The notes: a model not told the origin generated them from the sequence alone. A stretch of DNA of 63,448 nucleotides from Methanoregula sp. PtaB.Bin085 (GCF_002067035.1 NZ_MVQB01000059.1:1-63448), one strand, 5' to 3'; counted from the stretch's first letter, positions 7,940 through 16,987 are shown. Program-made: numbers and translations.

Positions 7940-9790
7940 TTACTTCCCCCCGCTCACCGCCGCGATCTCCTTTCTGAGGATCTCGCTCACGACTCTGCCG
8001 TCCACCGACCCGCGCACCTCTTTCATGACAACGCCCATCAGGGGGCCGAGCGCACCCATCCCCTTCTGGGCAACGAAGTCCTTCCGCTCTGCGATGATCT
8101 TCCGGACGATCGTTTCGAGCTCGTCGCGGGAGACCGAGGGGGCAAGCTTTGCGAGGGCTTCAGTAAAGGTACTTCCCCCGGCAATACTCCGGAAGATCTC
8201 GGGGATTGCCTCCTTTGCGGCCTTCCCGTCCTGCACGGCATGCCAGGTATCGAGGTATGCCTGCTCCGGTATCTTCGCTATGTCCACACCGTCGCGACGG
8301 AGCTCCGTGGTGGTGGAAAGGATGGTGAAGGCCGCGAGCTTTGGCCTGATGCCTTCCTTCACGGACTGTTCGAAGAGCGGGAGCTTATCCGAGGAGGCAA
8401 GCTGGAGGGCGTAGTTCTTCTCGATCCCGTACTCCGCGGAGAACCGCTCGGCGCGTGCGGTGAGGAGCTCGGGGATCTCCACGCCCGCCCACCGGTTATC
8501 ATCAATGAGGACCGGAAGCACGTCCGTCTCGGGATACATCCGGGCCGCCCCGGGGAGCGGGCGCATGTAGGCGGTGCTTCCGGTCTCGAGCATCTTCCGC
8601 GTCTCCTCCGGCACCGGTCTGTCCGAGCACGCGATCATTGCCCGGGTGATCACCTGGCCGATGGCGCAGGCTGCCTGCTTCTCGCTGGCACCCGCGACGA
8701 TCACCACGCAGTCCGGCTCCACCGCGTGCATATGGCTGCGGAGCTGTGCCACCTCTTCAGCCGTGACGCCGTAGGCCGGCAGTTCGTCGGTATGGAAGAT
8801 ACCGCCGACGCCGCACTTCTTGGCGTAGTCCGACATCTCGCTCCCGAGCCGCCGCTCCGGCTGGATCTCCCTTCCCACGAGGCCGGCGAACCCTTTCAGA
8901 ACGATGGCATGGATCTTCTTTGCCTTTTTGAGCACCGCGGACTTTGTGTCCTTAAAGAGGGCCGTGACATCGGTTCCGCCGGCTGCATCGACCGAAGCCC
9001 CCCGCTTCACGAGCTCGTCACGGATGGAAAGCAGGTTCTGCTGCCGCTGTACTTCGCGCCGGACCACCTCAGCGATCAGGTCAAGCTCCTGCACACCCTT
9101 GATCTCCACCCGGGCACCGGATGCTATCGAGATGTTGACGTCCTGCCGGATCGTGCCAAGCCCCCGCTTCACCTTTCCCGTTGAGCGGAGCACCATGCCG
9201 ATGTACCCTGCAACCTGCTCGACCTCCTCCGGCGTGTGCATGCAGGGCGCCGTGGTGATCTCCACGAGCGGGATCCCGAGGCGGTCGAGGCTGAAGACCT
9301 CGTCTTTCACCCGCTGCGCCGCCTCCTCCTCAAGACAGATCGTCTCGATTTGCCCGCCGTCCGGGAGTGCTCCGTTGAACGCTACGAGCGCCGTGCGCTG
9401 GAACCCGCTCGTATTGGAGCCGTCGATGACAAGTTTGCGCATCGTGTGCACCTGCGGCACGGGGGTCATGGAGAACATCTTCGCGATCGTGAGGCAGACC
9501 GCAAGCGCTTCGTCATTGAGCGGCGCCGGCGGCTCCTCGTCGTTCTCGACAAGGCAGGTGGTGTCGTACGTGTAATACCGGAACATCCGGTTGCTCTTCA
9601 TCTCCTCCTTTGCCGCCCGGTCGATCTCGCCCATCTCGCTGACCGTTGCCCGGAGGTAGCGGGAGAACTCCCCGTTGTGCTCCGCGGTCTCGCGCAGCGC
9701 GGTCGGGCAGTGGCAGAAGAGCTTCTCCTTCGTGTCCAGCTGCTGGTGGATCTCGATGCCGGCAACGAGGCCGAGCGCCTTATAATCCAT
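7940..9790 (-). CDS. gatE: Glu-tRNA(Gln) amidotransferase subunit E
   Basis: Kinase/tRNA-binding subunit of the archaeal GatDE enzyme. It phosphorylates the gamma-carboxyl of Glu-tRNA(Gln) and transfers ammonia from GatD to make Gln-tRNA(Gln), the only archaeal route to this charged tRNA. The start MDYKALGLVAGIEIHQQLD is the GatB/GatE signature, and 616 residues is the normal length, with a cradle domain, an inserted AspRS-like domain in the middle and YqeY-like helices at the C terminus. ATG 9790 has GGAGGA five bases upstream and overlaps the end of gatD by 11 bases, so the subunits are translationally coupled. Confidence 0.96.
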   Translation of the reverse strand: MDYKALGLVAGIEIHQQLDTKEKLFCHCPTALRETAEHNGEFSRYLRATVSEMGEIDRAAKEEMKSNRMFRYYTYDTTCLVENDEEPPAPLNDEALAVCLTIAKMFSMTPVPQVHTMRKLVIDGSNTSGFQRTALVAFNGALPDGGQIETICLEEEAAQRVKDEVFSLDRLGIPLVEITTAPCMHTPEEVEQVAGYIGMVLRSTGKVKRGLGTIRQDVNISIASGARVEIKGVQELDLIAEVVRREVQRQQNLLSIRDELVKRGASVDAAGGTDVTALFKDTKSAVLKKAKKIHAIVLKGFAGLVGREIQPERRLGSEMSDYAKKCGVGGIFHTDELPAYGVTAEEVAQLRSHMHAVEPDCVVIVAGASEKQAACAIGQVITRAMIACSDRPVPEETRKMLETGSTAYMRPLPGAARMYPETDVLPVLIDDNRWAGVEIPELLTARAERFSAEYGIEKNYALQLASSDKLPLFEQSVKEGIRPKLAAFTILSTTTELRRDGVDIAKIPEQAYLDTWHAVQDGKAAKEAIPEIFRSIAGGSTFTEALAKLAPSVSRDELETIVRKIIAERKDFVAQKGMGALGPLMGVVMKEVRGSVDGRVVSEILRKEIAAVSGGK

Positions 9791-10967
9791 GGGTGCTCCT
9801 CCGCGTGCACTCGCCCTTGAGGCAGTCCTGCATCATCCCGACGGCAGTCTTCCGGTCCGGCGCATTGGCAAGCACCCACATCAGCTTGACGAGCGCCACC
9901 TCCGGCAGCGTGTCGCCGCCCTCGATGATGCCAGCGTCCAGCAGGTCGCGGCCCGTGTCGTACACCCGGTCGCAGACCCGGCCGTGCATGCACTGCGAGG
10001 TCATGACGATAAGCGTCCCGTTGTCCGCAAGCTGCTTCAGCACCGGGATGAGTGTGGTGCTGGTGTGCCCGAGGCCGGTCCCCGCGATCACGAGACCGTG
10101 GTAGCCGTCGTATGCCTTCAGGAGATTGGCGGACATGCCCGGAAAGAACTGTACCAGGGCGCAGTGCGGGTCCAGCGCGTCGTGGAGTGCCGGTTCCCGC
10201 GTACCCCGCCGGACCGCATCCGGCGTGAGGGTGACCTTCCGCGAGGGGTACTCCACGGTGCCGATCGGCTCCGTGCCCAGGCTCCGGAACGCGTCGCGGC
10301 GGGAGGTGTGCATCTTGCGCACCCGTGTGCCCCGGTGGATGGCGCAGGCGTCGTCGTTTGTCGTCCCGTGCATCACGACCGCGACCTCGCCGAGATCGCT
10401 TGTCGCCGCTGCAGCAGCGCACACCGCGTTCATCGCGTTGTCGCTCGATGGCCGGTCCGCGGACCGCTGGGATCCGACAAAGACGATCGGCACCGGCGAA
10501 TCCACCATGAAGCTGATCGCGGCAGCGCTGTAGGCCATCGTGTCCGTGCCGTGCGTGACGATGATGCCCCGTGCACCGCCCTTTATCTCGTGGAAGATCG
10601 CCCGCGCCAGCTCCTGCCAGATCGGGGGCGTCATGTTCTCCGAGAGGATAGTGGCGAGCGGGATTGTGCGGTAGTTCGCTATCTCCTTCAGTTCGGGGAT
10701 TGCCGTGAGGATATCGGCCGCATTGAACTGGCTCGTGACCGAGCCGGTCCGGTAATCGATCCGGCTTGCGATGGTGCCGCCGGTCGAGACGATGGCAAGG
10801 GTGGGGAGTTTATCATCCTGCACAATCTGCGGCTGCTGCGGCGTGACGGGTGCTGCCCGGGAAATGAGCGTGCAGCTGACGGGAGGGACGCCGATGTTGT
10901 ACCCGGAGTCAAGCTTGATGACGGCCATGCGGTCGCGCTCGGTGATGTACACGCCCTTCTTGTCCAT
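9780..10967 (-). CDS. gatD: Glu-tRNA(Gln) amidotransferase subunit D (asparaginase-like)
   Basis: Glutaminase subunit of GatDE, releasing ammonia from an amide donor. The L-asparaginase core is clear: STGGTIASR (about residues 61-69) with the first catalytic Thr, then HGTDTMAYSA (about 138-147) with the Thr-Asp pair. From ATG 10967 the protein is 395 residues, short for GatD at its N terminus. In-frame sequence upstream of this ATG, FRSGDLVRCTYRG, matches the conserved GatD start pattern GD-x-V, and no ATG, GTG or TTG covers it. The only candidate start is an ATA at 11018-11016, 8 bases after GGAGG and overlapping the argH stop. I keep ATG 10967 as the conservative boundary; the true start is probably 11018. 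Confidence 0.93.
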   Translation of the reverse strand: MDKKGVYITERDRMAVIKLDSGYNIGVPPVSCTLISRAAPVTPQQPQIVQDDKLPTLAIVSTGGTIASRIDYRTGSVTSQFNAADILTAIPELKEIANYRTIPLATILSENMTPPIWQELARAIFHEIKGGARGIIVTHGTDTMAYSAAAISFMVDSPVPIVFVGSQRSADRPSSDNAMNAVCAAAAATSDLGEVAVVMHGTTNDDACAIHRGTRVRKMHTSRRDAFRSLGTEPIGTVEYPSRKVTLTPDAVRRGTREPALHDALDPHCALVQFFPGMSANLLKAYDGYHGLVIAGTGLGHTSTTLIPVLKQLADNGTLIVMTSQCMHGRVCDRVYDTGRDLLDAGIIEGGDTLPEVALVKLMWVLANAPDRKTAVGMMQDCLKGECTRRSTHGL

Positions 10968-11014
10968 TCCCCGGTACGTGCACCGGACCAGGTCGCCGGA
11001 TCGGAAGACTGCGG

Positions 11015-12496
11015 TTATGCTACCAGCCTCCGGGCCTTGGCGATAAGCTCGGTCCTGGACTTTGCCGTCTTCGTCAGTTTCTGCTCGACAAGGTTCGTGT
11101 CGGCAGCAAGCTGCTTCTTCCTGTCGTGGATGGCTCCCTTGATCGCCACCGGCGCCGGTGCGCCGGGAGCTTTCCGGAGGCTGATGGAGTACTCCGGGTC
11201 GAGCACCCTGTTGATCTTCGCCTGCGTGAGGCCGAGTTTCCTGAACGAGATGCCACAGTCCAGATCCTTTGCCGCCTTCTCGAGGGTTGCAAGGGAAAGG
11301 TCGCCTTTCTGCACGGCCCGGCCCACGATGTTGTGGGCGGTCCGGAACGGGATATCGTAGGCGCGCGCAAGCGAGTCCGCAAGCTCGGTTGCCGTGGAGA
11401 AGCCCTTTGCCGCCTCCTCCTTCATCCGTGCTGTGTCGAACTCCGCGCTCGCGAGCATCTCCCCGAGCAGCTGGAGGCTCTCCTTGGCATCGTGCATCCC
11501 GCGCCAGACGTGCGGCGTGAGTTCCTGCAGGTCGCGGTTGTAACTCATGGGGATACCCTTGACGGTGACCAGCGCACCCGTGAGCGCCCCGAAGACCGAA
11601 CCGGACTTGGCCCGCATGATCTCGGCGATGTCCGGGTTCTTCTTCTGCGGCATGATGGATGAGGTCGAGCAGAAGGCGTCGTCGAGGGAGACAAAGCGGA
11701 CAAACGATGTGGACCAGACGATCAGCTCTTCGCAGAGCCGGCTGATGTTCGCCATCAGGATCGCGATATCGGCGAGGGTTTCGAGCGCGAAATCCCGCGT
11801 GGCGACCGCGTCCATGGTGTTGGTGACCAGGCCGTCGAATCCGAGCAGCGAGGCCGTATAGTCACGGTTGACCGGGTAGCCGGTGGAGGCGAACGCGGCA
11901 GCGCCGAGCGGGGAGAGGTTGACCCGCGTGTATGCATCCCTGAGCCGGTCGAAATCGCGGGAGAAGGACTGTTCGTACGCGAGCAGGTGATGGGCGAGCG
12001 TTGTCGGCTGGGCGTGCTGCAGGTGGGTGAAGCCCGGCATCACGCTGTCCTTGTGCCGGTCGGCGAGTGCGATCAGCACGGTTCGGATCTTCAGGATTGC
12101 CGCCATCTGCTTGAGGATCTCCTCGCGGAGCCGGATCCGGATGCAGGTTGCGACCTCGTCGTTCCGGGACCGGCCGATATGCAGCCGCCCGCCGATCTCG
12201 GGCCCGGCGTCGGCGATGAGGAACGACTCGATTCCGGCATGGATGTCCTCGAACCGGTCGTCAAAGGCCTCTTCCGGTACTCCCTCATCATACATCTGCA
12301 GCAGGGCCGGAAGGAGCTTCTTCGTGACGCTCCGGTCGAGGATCTTCTGCTTGTCGAGCATCAGGACGTGGGCAATATCCACGAGGATATCCGCGTCCGC
12401 GATATGGCGGTCGGCCTGCATCGAGGAGAGGAAGTGCATCATGGCGCCGCTCCGCTTCCCCGACAGGCGTCCCAGCCGGACAACATCGGTTCGCAT
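11015..12496 (-). CDS. argH: argininosuccinate lyase
   Basis: Last enzyme of arginine synthesis, splitting argininosuccinate into arginine and fumarate. The fumarase/aspartase superfamily signature SSIMPQKKNPDIAE (about residues 281-294) carries the catalytic Ser on its mobile loop. Upstream, HIGRSRNDEVAT (about 106-117) and FTHLQHAQPTT (about 154-164) hold the expected Arg, Thr and His active-site residues. At 493 residues it is full length. GGGTGA lies five bases before the ATG. It is followed without a gap by gatD and preceded at 42 bases by an HTH regulator in the same direction. Confidence 0.95.
   Translation of the reverse strand: MRTDVVRLGRLSGKRSGAMMHFLSSMQADRHIADADILVDIAHVLMLDKQKILDRSVTKKLLPALLQMYDEGVPEEAFDDRFEDIHAGIESFLIADAGPEIGGRLHIGRSRNDEVATCIRIRLREEILKQMAAILKIRTVLIALADRHKDSVMPGFTHLQHAQPTTLAHHLLAYEQSFSRDFDRLRDAYTRVNLSPLGAAAFASTGYPVNRDYTASLLGFDGLVTNTMDAVATRDFALETLADIAILMANISRLCEELIVWSTSFVRFVSLDDAFCSTSSIMPQKKNPDIAEIMRAKSGSVFGALTGALVTVKGIPMSYNRDLQELTPHVWRGMHDAKESLQLLGEMLASAEFDTARMKEEAAKGFSTATELADSLARAYDIPFRTAHNIVGRAVQKGDLSLATLEKAAKDLDCGISFRKLGLTQAKINRVLDPEYSISLRKAPGAPAPVAIKGAIHDRKKQLAADTNLVEQKLTKTAKSRTELIAKARRLVA
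11016..11031 (-). promoter_or_regulatory. Shine-Dalgarno and putative AUA start codon of gatD
   Basis: On the minus strand GGAGG (11031-11027) is followed after 8 bases by ATA (11018-11016), which overlaps the argH stop as ATAA, the same arrangement as the usual ATGA overlap. The frame after it encodes the conserved GatD N terminus missing from the next ATG. This points to a non-standard AUA start, or to a mutated ATG still used weakly. Confidence 0.55.
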
Positions 12497-12538
12497 TGTT
12501 CACCCTTCTGTATCGTGTAATTATTGGCTGCGCGCTGA

Positions 12539-13072
12539 TTAAAGCCACGCCTTCCGCGCAGCGAGTTCGATCGCCCGCTGGACCGACTCCTTCGGGATGA
12601 TGGTTGCCACGGGGATGTGAACGAGCTGCTCGATCACACTCGAAACGATCGGGGCGCAGACGATGGCAACCGCTCCCTCGCGCTCGGCCCGGACGGCCGC
12701 GATGATGGCGTCCTCCATGGTGTGGACCGGGTACTCCCGCACCTTTACCCGCTTTGCATCGACCTCGGCCGTCCGCTCCTCGATGGTCTCGAGCACCGGG
12801 CGGGCAACGATGAGCCCGATAAACTCACCCTCACCGGCCCGGTAAAATTTCCGCATGGCACGGAAGATCGCCCGGAGGGTCGAGAGATTCGGGGACCGTT
12901 TGCCGTGCAGGATCTTGTACAGCGAGCTCTGGGCAATTCCGCTGGTCTCTGATAATTCCCGGATACTGATCCGGAGATCACGGCGGAGCAGTTCGTCGAG
13001 GGCGGCAACGAACTCCTCATCAGACGTGAGCGCAGCGCGCATGAGCCGGTCAATCGGGTCGGTCTGTACCAT
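12539..13072 (-). CDS. archaeal HTH (XRE-like) transcriptional regulator
   Basis: A 177-residue protein with an N-terminal helix-turn-helix at about residues 36-70 (IRELSETSGIAQSSLYKIL, then a KRSPNLSTL turn) and a C-terminal alpha/beta domain (about 95-175) with the alternating pattern of a PrpR_N-like ligand-binding domain. It is divergent from the ABC transporter, with 201 bases between the starts, so it may control the transporter, the argH-gatDE run, or both. No Shine-Dalgarno is visible before ATG 13072, while an AT-rich TATA-like stretch lies about 25-30 bases upstream, which suggests a leaderless mRNA. The ligand is unknown. Confidence 0.8.
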   Translation of the reverse strand: MVQTDPIDRLMRAALTSDEEFVAALDELLRRDLRISIRELSETSGIAQSSLYKILHGKRSPNLSTLRAIFRAMRKFYRAGEGEFIGLIVARPVLETIEERTAEVDAKRVKVREYPVHTMEDAIIAAVRAEREGAVAIVCAPIVSSVIEQLVHIPVATIIPKESVQRAIELAARKAWL

Positions 13073-13115
13073 ATAATGGATACAATCAGGCTGATTTTAG
13101 AAAAATTTTTTCTTT

Positions 13116-13176
13116 TTGTCCTGAAAAAGGCCCGGGCCTCCTGCCTTCCAGTGGACAAGAGGACAACCATTTGTCT
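13116..13176. promoter_or_regulatory. GGACAA/TTGTCC operator-like repeats
   Basis: Four copies of a half-site lie in the divergent gap between the HTH gene and the transporter: TTGTCC (13116-13121), GGACAA (13153-13158), GGACAA (13161-13166) and TTGTCT (13171-13176). The last two form the inverted repeat GGACAA-ccat-TTGTCT. Such clustered sites suit a dimeric regulator, and the neighbouring HTH protein is the obvious candidate. The link is inferred. Confidence 0.45.
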
Positions 13177-13273
13177 ATTTCTGTCATATTTTTTAGAAAA
13201 ATCTGCTACAAAAAGAGATTTTTTCTTACCGATAGAGACACTTTTTTATTTGCGACAATACAACAGTGTGCCC

Positions 13274-14302
13274 ATGAACGCGATGAAGTTCACGGCCATG
13301 GCATGCATTGCCCTGGCCTTCCTTATGCTCATTGCCGGCTGTACGCAGCAGACCGGCACGACCGCGGTAACGCCTGCCGGCACCGCCGTACCGACCGCCG
13401 CAGCGCCGATCAAGGAGCTGAAGATCGGGTACCAGCCCAGCACTCACCAGATGGCCGAGATCACGGCCATGGAGAAGGGCTGGTGGCAGCAGGACCTTGC
13501 CCCGCTTGGCGTCATGAACGTTTCTGACAAGGTCTTCCCGAGCGGCCCGCCCGAGATGGCGGCCATGCAGGCCGGCGAACTCGATGTTGCATACGTTGGC
13601 GCTGCCCCGGTCCTGACCGCGCTGGCCACAGGGCTTGACGCGAAGATCGTTGCCGGTGCCAACTCGCAGGGCTCCGACCTGGTCGTGCGGAACGATCTCG
13701 ACTACAAGGGCCCGCAGAGCCTGAAGGGCACGACCATCGCCACGTTCCCGGCAGGGAGCATCCAGGACACGATCCTGAAAGACTGGCTCAAGAAGAACAA
13801 CCTGGTTCCCGACAAGGATGTCTTCATCAAGGGCATGGCCCCCGGTGACGCGGTCACGGCCATCACGGCCGGCAAGGTCGACGGCGTCTTCCTCCCGACC
13901 CCCTCCCCGAGCACCGTTGTCAACCAGGGCAAGGGAAAGATCGTGGTCCACTCGGGTGAGATGTACCCCAACCACACCTGCTGTGTCATCGTTGTCAGCG
14001 GAAAGCTGATCCGCGAGCACCCGGAGGTCGTCCGGCAGATCATAAAGACGAACGACCGTGCCGTTGCCTTCAACAAGGCGAACCTTGACGAGGCCGCATC
14101 CATCTATGCAAAGAAGACCAGTGCGAACCTGACCGATGTGAAGTCCTCGCTTGAGGAATGGGACGGCAGCTGGGTCTCCGACCCGAACATCATCGTCTCC
14201 CCGGTCCTCGATTACGCGACCATGCAGTACAACCTCGGGTACATCAGGAAGTCCCTCTCCAAAGACGACATCTTCGACCTCACCTTTTACCAGACGAGCT
14301 GA
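13274..14302 (+). CDS. SsuA/NrtA-type ABC transporter substrate-binding lipoprotein
   Basis: A 342-residue extracytoplasmic solute-binding protein. Residues 1-23 are a lipoprotein signal with lipobox LIAGC, followed by a Thr/Pro/Ala linker of about 20 residues. The mature domain opens LKIGYQPSTHQM and has the two-lobe pattern of the NMT1/SsuA family, which binds sulfonates, nitrate, taurine or thiamine precursors. The ligand cannot be set from sequence. I chose ATG 13274 because the upstream 66 codons are AT-rich promoter sequence and the signal peptide begins exactly there. It is the first gene of a three-gene importer operon. Confidence 0.87.
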   Translation: MNAMKFTAMACIALAFLMLIAGCTQQTGTTAVTPAGTAVPTAAAPIKELKIGYQPSTHQMAEITAMEKGWWQQDLAPLGVMNVSDKVFPSGPPEMAAMQAGELDVAYVGAAPVLTALATGLDAKIVAGANSQGSDLVVRNDLDYKGPQSLKGTTIATFPAGSIQDTILKDWLKKNNLVPDKDVFIKGMAPGDAVTAITAGKVDGVFLPTPSPSTVVNQGKGKIVVHSGEMYPNHTCCVIVVSGKLIREHPEVVRQIIKTNDRAVAFNKANLDEAASIYAKKTSANLTDVKSSLEEWDGSWVSDPNIIVSPVLDYATMQYNLGYIRKSLSKDDIFDLTFYQTS

Positions 14303-14406
14303 GGAAATTTTCCCAACCTTTTTTCTAGTCCTGCACAGGTACTATTAATGAGAATCAGAACCGGCACGTCCTTCAGTATCAGTACAGGAGCAGCCGTTCC
14401 AGGGAA

Positions 14407-15201
14407 GTGAGTACCATCACAGGCAAAGCACAACGGGTGAGCGAACACTGGCCGGGCATCCTTGCCATCGTCCTTGCGCTGGCAGTCTGGCAGATTTATG
14501 CCATTTTCATCATCAAAAACCCCTTCCTGCTGCCCGGCCCCCTGGATGTTCTCAATGCCTTTGTCAGCCTCCTGCAGGAAGGCCGGCTTCTCATCGATTT
14601 CCGGGTGAGCCTGACGCACTTTGCCATTGGTCTCGGTGCGGCCCTTCTCGCAGGGATCCCGATCGGGATTGCCATGGGCTGGAACAGCCGGGCTGATGAA
14701 TTCTTCAACCCCCTTATCGAGATCCTCCGCCCGATCCCCCCCCTTGCCTGGATCCCGTTTGCCATCATCTGGTTCGGTTTCACGCCCGTTTCGGCCGGAT
14801 TCGTCATCTTCATGGGCGCGGTCTTCCCGATCCTGATCAACACCTACACCGGCTTCCGCGGGGTGCCCCGCATCTTTGTCGAGGCAGGGCGGATGCTTGG
14901 CTGCACCGGCACCTGGTCCCAGATCCGGCACATTGCGTTCCCGGCGGCCCTCCCGTCCGTCATCTCCGGCGTCCGGATCGCGACCGGCGTGGGCTGGATG
15001 TGCCTTGTTGCGGCCGAACTCTTCGGCGTCTCCAACAACGGCCTGGGAAAAGACCTCTGGTTCTTCTACGACATCCACCAGATGGACTCCGTGGTCGTCT
15101 TCATGCTTCTCCTGGGCCTCATCGGCCTTGTGATCGACATGATCTTCCGGTACTACATCGAGGGCCGGTTCCTGAAGTGGCGGACCGGGGAGGTTGCGTG
15201 A
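14407..15201 (+). CDS. ABC transporter permease (SsuC-like)
   Basis: A 264-residue inner-membrane permease with six predicted helices. The EAA loop that docks to the ATPase is visible as EAGRMLGCTGTWSQIRHIAFP (about residues 159-179). It starts at GTG 14407, preceded by an AGGGAA ribosome-binding site, 104 bases after the binding protein. Its stop overlaps the ATPase start (TGATG). The subfamily is that of sulfonate/nitrate/taurine importers, and the substrate is undetermined. Confidence 0.9.
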   Translation: MSTITGKAQRVSEHWPGILAIVLALAVWQIYAIFIIKNPFLLPGPLDVLNAFVSLLQEGRLLIDFRVSLTHFAIGLGAALLAGIPIGIAMGWNSRADEFFNPLIEILRPIPPLAWIPFAIIWFGFTPVSAGFVIFMGAVFPILINTYTGFRGVPRIFVEAGRMLGCTGTWSQIRHIAFPAALPSVISGVRIATGVGWMCLVAAELFGVSNNGLGKDLWFFYDIHQMDSVVVFMLLLGLIGLVIDMIFRYYIEGRFLKWRTGEVA

Positions 15202-15962
15202 TGGGCGGTCTTGAGATACGGAACCTTTCCCAGTCCTTTGCCCGCGACGACGGCTCCCGGCTCGTGGTGCTCGAGAACATCAGTCTTGAGGTTGCGGACA
15301 AAGAGTTTGTCTGCATCCTCGGCTCCTCCGGCTGCGGCAAGACAACCCTCCTGCGCATGATCGCCGGTCTCGACACCGCAGAGTCGGGCGCCATCCTGCT
15401 GGATGGTAAGGAGATGCACGGCACGAGCGACAAAGTCGGAATGGTATTCCAGGAGTACTCGCTCTTCCCGTGGCGGACCGTGATCGACAATATCGCCTTC
15501 GGCCTCGAGATGCAGGGAATGAAGAAGGAGGAGCGGTACCGCGTGGCGGAGGAGTACCTGCAGCTTGTCAACCTCGCGCAGTTCCGCGACAGTTACCCGT
15601 CGCAGCTCTCGGGCGGGATGCGCCAGCGGGTGGCCGTTGCCCGGGCGCTGGCACTCGACCCGTCCGTGCTCCTCATGGACGAGCCGTTCGGGGCGCTCGA
15701 TGCCCAGACGCGGAACATGCTCCAGACCGAGCTCCTGGAGATCTGGGAGAAGACGAAAAAGACCGTCATCTTCATCACCCACAGCGTCGATGAGGCGGTC
15801 TTCCTCGCTGACCGGATCGTGGTCATGACGCCCCGCCCGGGCAGGGTCTGCCGGATATTCCCGGTAGACCTCCCACGGCCCCGCGACCGCACGGGCCCGA
15901 AGTTCGCTGAGGTCCGGCGCGAGGTCCTTGACCTTATAAGCCAGAAGTGCTCAATCCAGTAA
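15201..15962 (+). CDS. ABC transporter ATP-binding protein (SsuB-like)
   Basis: A 253-residue ABC ATPase. Walker A GSSGCGKTT lies at about residues 43-51, the Q-loop in VFQEYSLFPW, signature LSGGMRQR at about 139-146, and Walker B VLLMDEPFGALD followed by the switch His in ITHSVDEA. Length and motifs fit the SsuB/TauB/NrtD group. It powers import by the adjoining permease and lipoprotein, and its ATG overlaps the permease stop by one base. I infer nothing about specificity beyond this group. Confidence 0.93.
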   Translation: MGGLEIRNLSQSFARDDGSRLVVLENISLEVADKEFVCILGSSGCGKTTLLRMIAGLDTAESGAILLDGKEMHGTSDKVGMVFQEYSLFPWRTVIDNIAFGLEMQGMKKEERYRVAEEYLQLVNLAQFRDSYPSQLSGGMRQRVAVARALALDPSVLLMDEPFGALDAQTRNMLQTELLEIWEKTKKTVIFITHSVDEAVFLADRIVVMTPRPGRVCRIFPVDLPRPRDRTGPKFAEVRREVLDLISQKCSIQ

Positions 15963-16089
15963 GGTTTAATACGCCACATCTCCATTTTATTAAAGCAGTC
16001 AAGAGGAAGCGTACCGGCATGATTTTTGGTGAAATACCCGGAATTCCTGCCCGCTTTTTATCACTCACATCCAATCACAGGAGCAGGAC

Positions 16090-16845
16090 ATGGTAAGAAA
16101 ACCGGCAAAGATGTACAGGAACATCTCCAAGAAGGCCTATACCCGGCGCGAGTACATGGGCGGTGTTCCCGGCAACAAGATTGTACAGTACGAGATGGGC
16201 AACCTCTCGCAGGAGTTCCCCCTCCAGGTTGACCTCGTGATCGAGGAAGCATGCCAGATCCGGCACAGCTCCCTCGAAGCAGCACGCATCACCGCCAACC
16301 GGCGGCTGTTGAAAGACGTTGGCCGTTCCAACTTCCACTTCAAGGTCCGCGTCTTTCCCCACCACGTCCTGCGCGAGAACAAGCAGGCAACCGGCGCCGG
16401 CGCCGACCGTGTCAGTGAAGGCATGCGCCTCGCGTTCGGCAAGGCCGTCGGCACGGCCGCGCGGGTCGACCCGGGCCAGAAGATCATGACGGTCTTCTCC
16501 CAGCACCAGTACCTCGAGAAGATCAAGGATGCCCTCCGCCACTCCGGCCACAAGCTCCCGAGCCCCTCGCACCTGAAGGTCTCCACCATCAAGGTCAGCG
16601 GCAGGATCGTTGCGGCACCGAAGCTCGTGGGCGAGAAGGTTGTTGCAGCACCGGTCGTGACCGAAGAGGCAGCAGCCGAGCCGGCAGCGGCAGCAGCCGC
16701 ACCGGCCAAGGGAGCCAAGGGCGGCAAGGAAGCAGCCGCCCCGGCCAAGGCCGACGACAAGAAGGGAGCAGCACCCGCGAAGGGAGCTGCCCCGGCCAAG
16801 GATGAGAAGAAGGGAGCTGCCCCGGCAAAGGGCGGCAAGAAGTAA
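16090..16845 (+). CDS. rpl10e: 50S ribosomal protein L10e (uL16) with extended C-terminal tail
   Basis: Large-subunit ribosomal protein of the L10e/uL16 family near the tRNA A site and P site. Residues 1-170 are the normal archaeal protein ([11 protein letters not shown]..., [33 protein letters not shown]). Archaeal L10e usually ends near residue 165-180; this one continues to 251 with a low-complexity tail of Ala, Pro, Lys and Gly, including repeated PAKGA units. The tail keeps the local GC-rich codon use and ends in a normal stop, so it does not look like a frameshift. AGGAG precedes the ATG, a TTTTTATC box lies 30 bases upstream, and a strong terminator follows. Confidence 0.94.
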   Translation: MVRKPAKMYRNISKKAYTRREYMGGVPGNKIVQYEMGNLSQEFPLQVDLVIEEACQIRHSSLEAARITANRRLLKDVGRSNFHFKVRVFPHHVLRENKQATGAGADRVSEGMRLAFGKAVGTAARVDPGQKIMTVFSQHQYLEKIKDALRHSGHKLPSPSHLKVSTIKVSGRIVAAPKLVGEKVVAAPVVTEEAAAEPAAAAAAPAKGAKGGKEAAAPAKADDKKGAAPAKGAAPAKDEKKGAAPAKGGKK

Positions 16846-16861
16846 ATTTTCTTACCATTTT

Positions 16862-16888
16862 TGCCGGGTTCCCCGGCACGTTTTTTTT
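16862..16888 (+). terminator. intrinsic-type terminator after rpl10e
   Basis: TGCCGGG-TTC-CCCGGCA (16862-16878) forms a 7-bp GC-rich stem and is followed two bases later by eight T residues (16881-16888), 17 bases after the rpl10e stop. Confidence 0.7.
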
Positions 16889-16987
16889 CGGGCGTTCCGG
16901 GCTGTCCCGGCCGTACCGCATCATGAACCCGTCACGGCCTGCCCCCGCAGGACCGCACGGATCACCTCCGCATTCACAGGCATAAAA

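Noticed and set aside
7802-9184. 460-codon plus-strand frame
   Set aside because: It lies antisense to gatE, whose full-length family match is certain. High-GC genes commonly leave long open antisense frames.
9789-11360. 523-codon plus-strand frame
   Set aside because: Antisense to gatD and argH. Its protein is rich in Arg, His and Asp without any domain.
13076-13273. N-terminal extension of the substrate-binding protein
   Set aside because: The extra 66 codons are AT-rich promoter sequence with operator-like repeats, and the lipoprotein signal starts at 13274.
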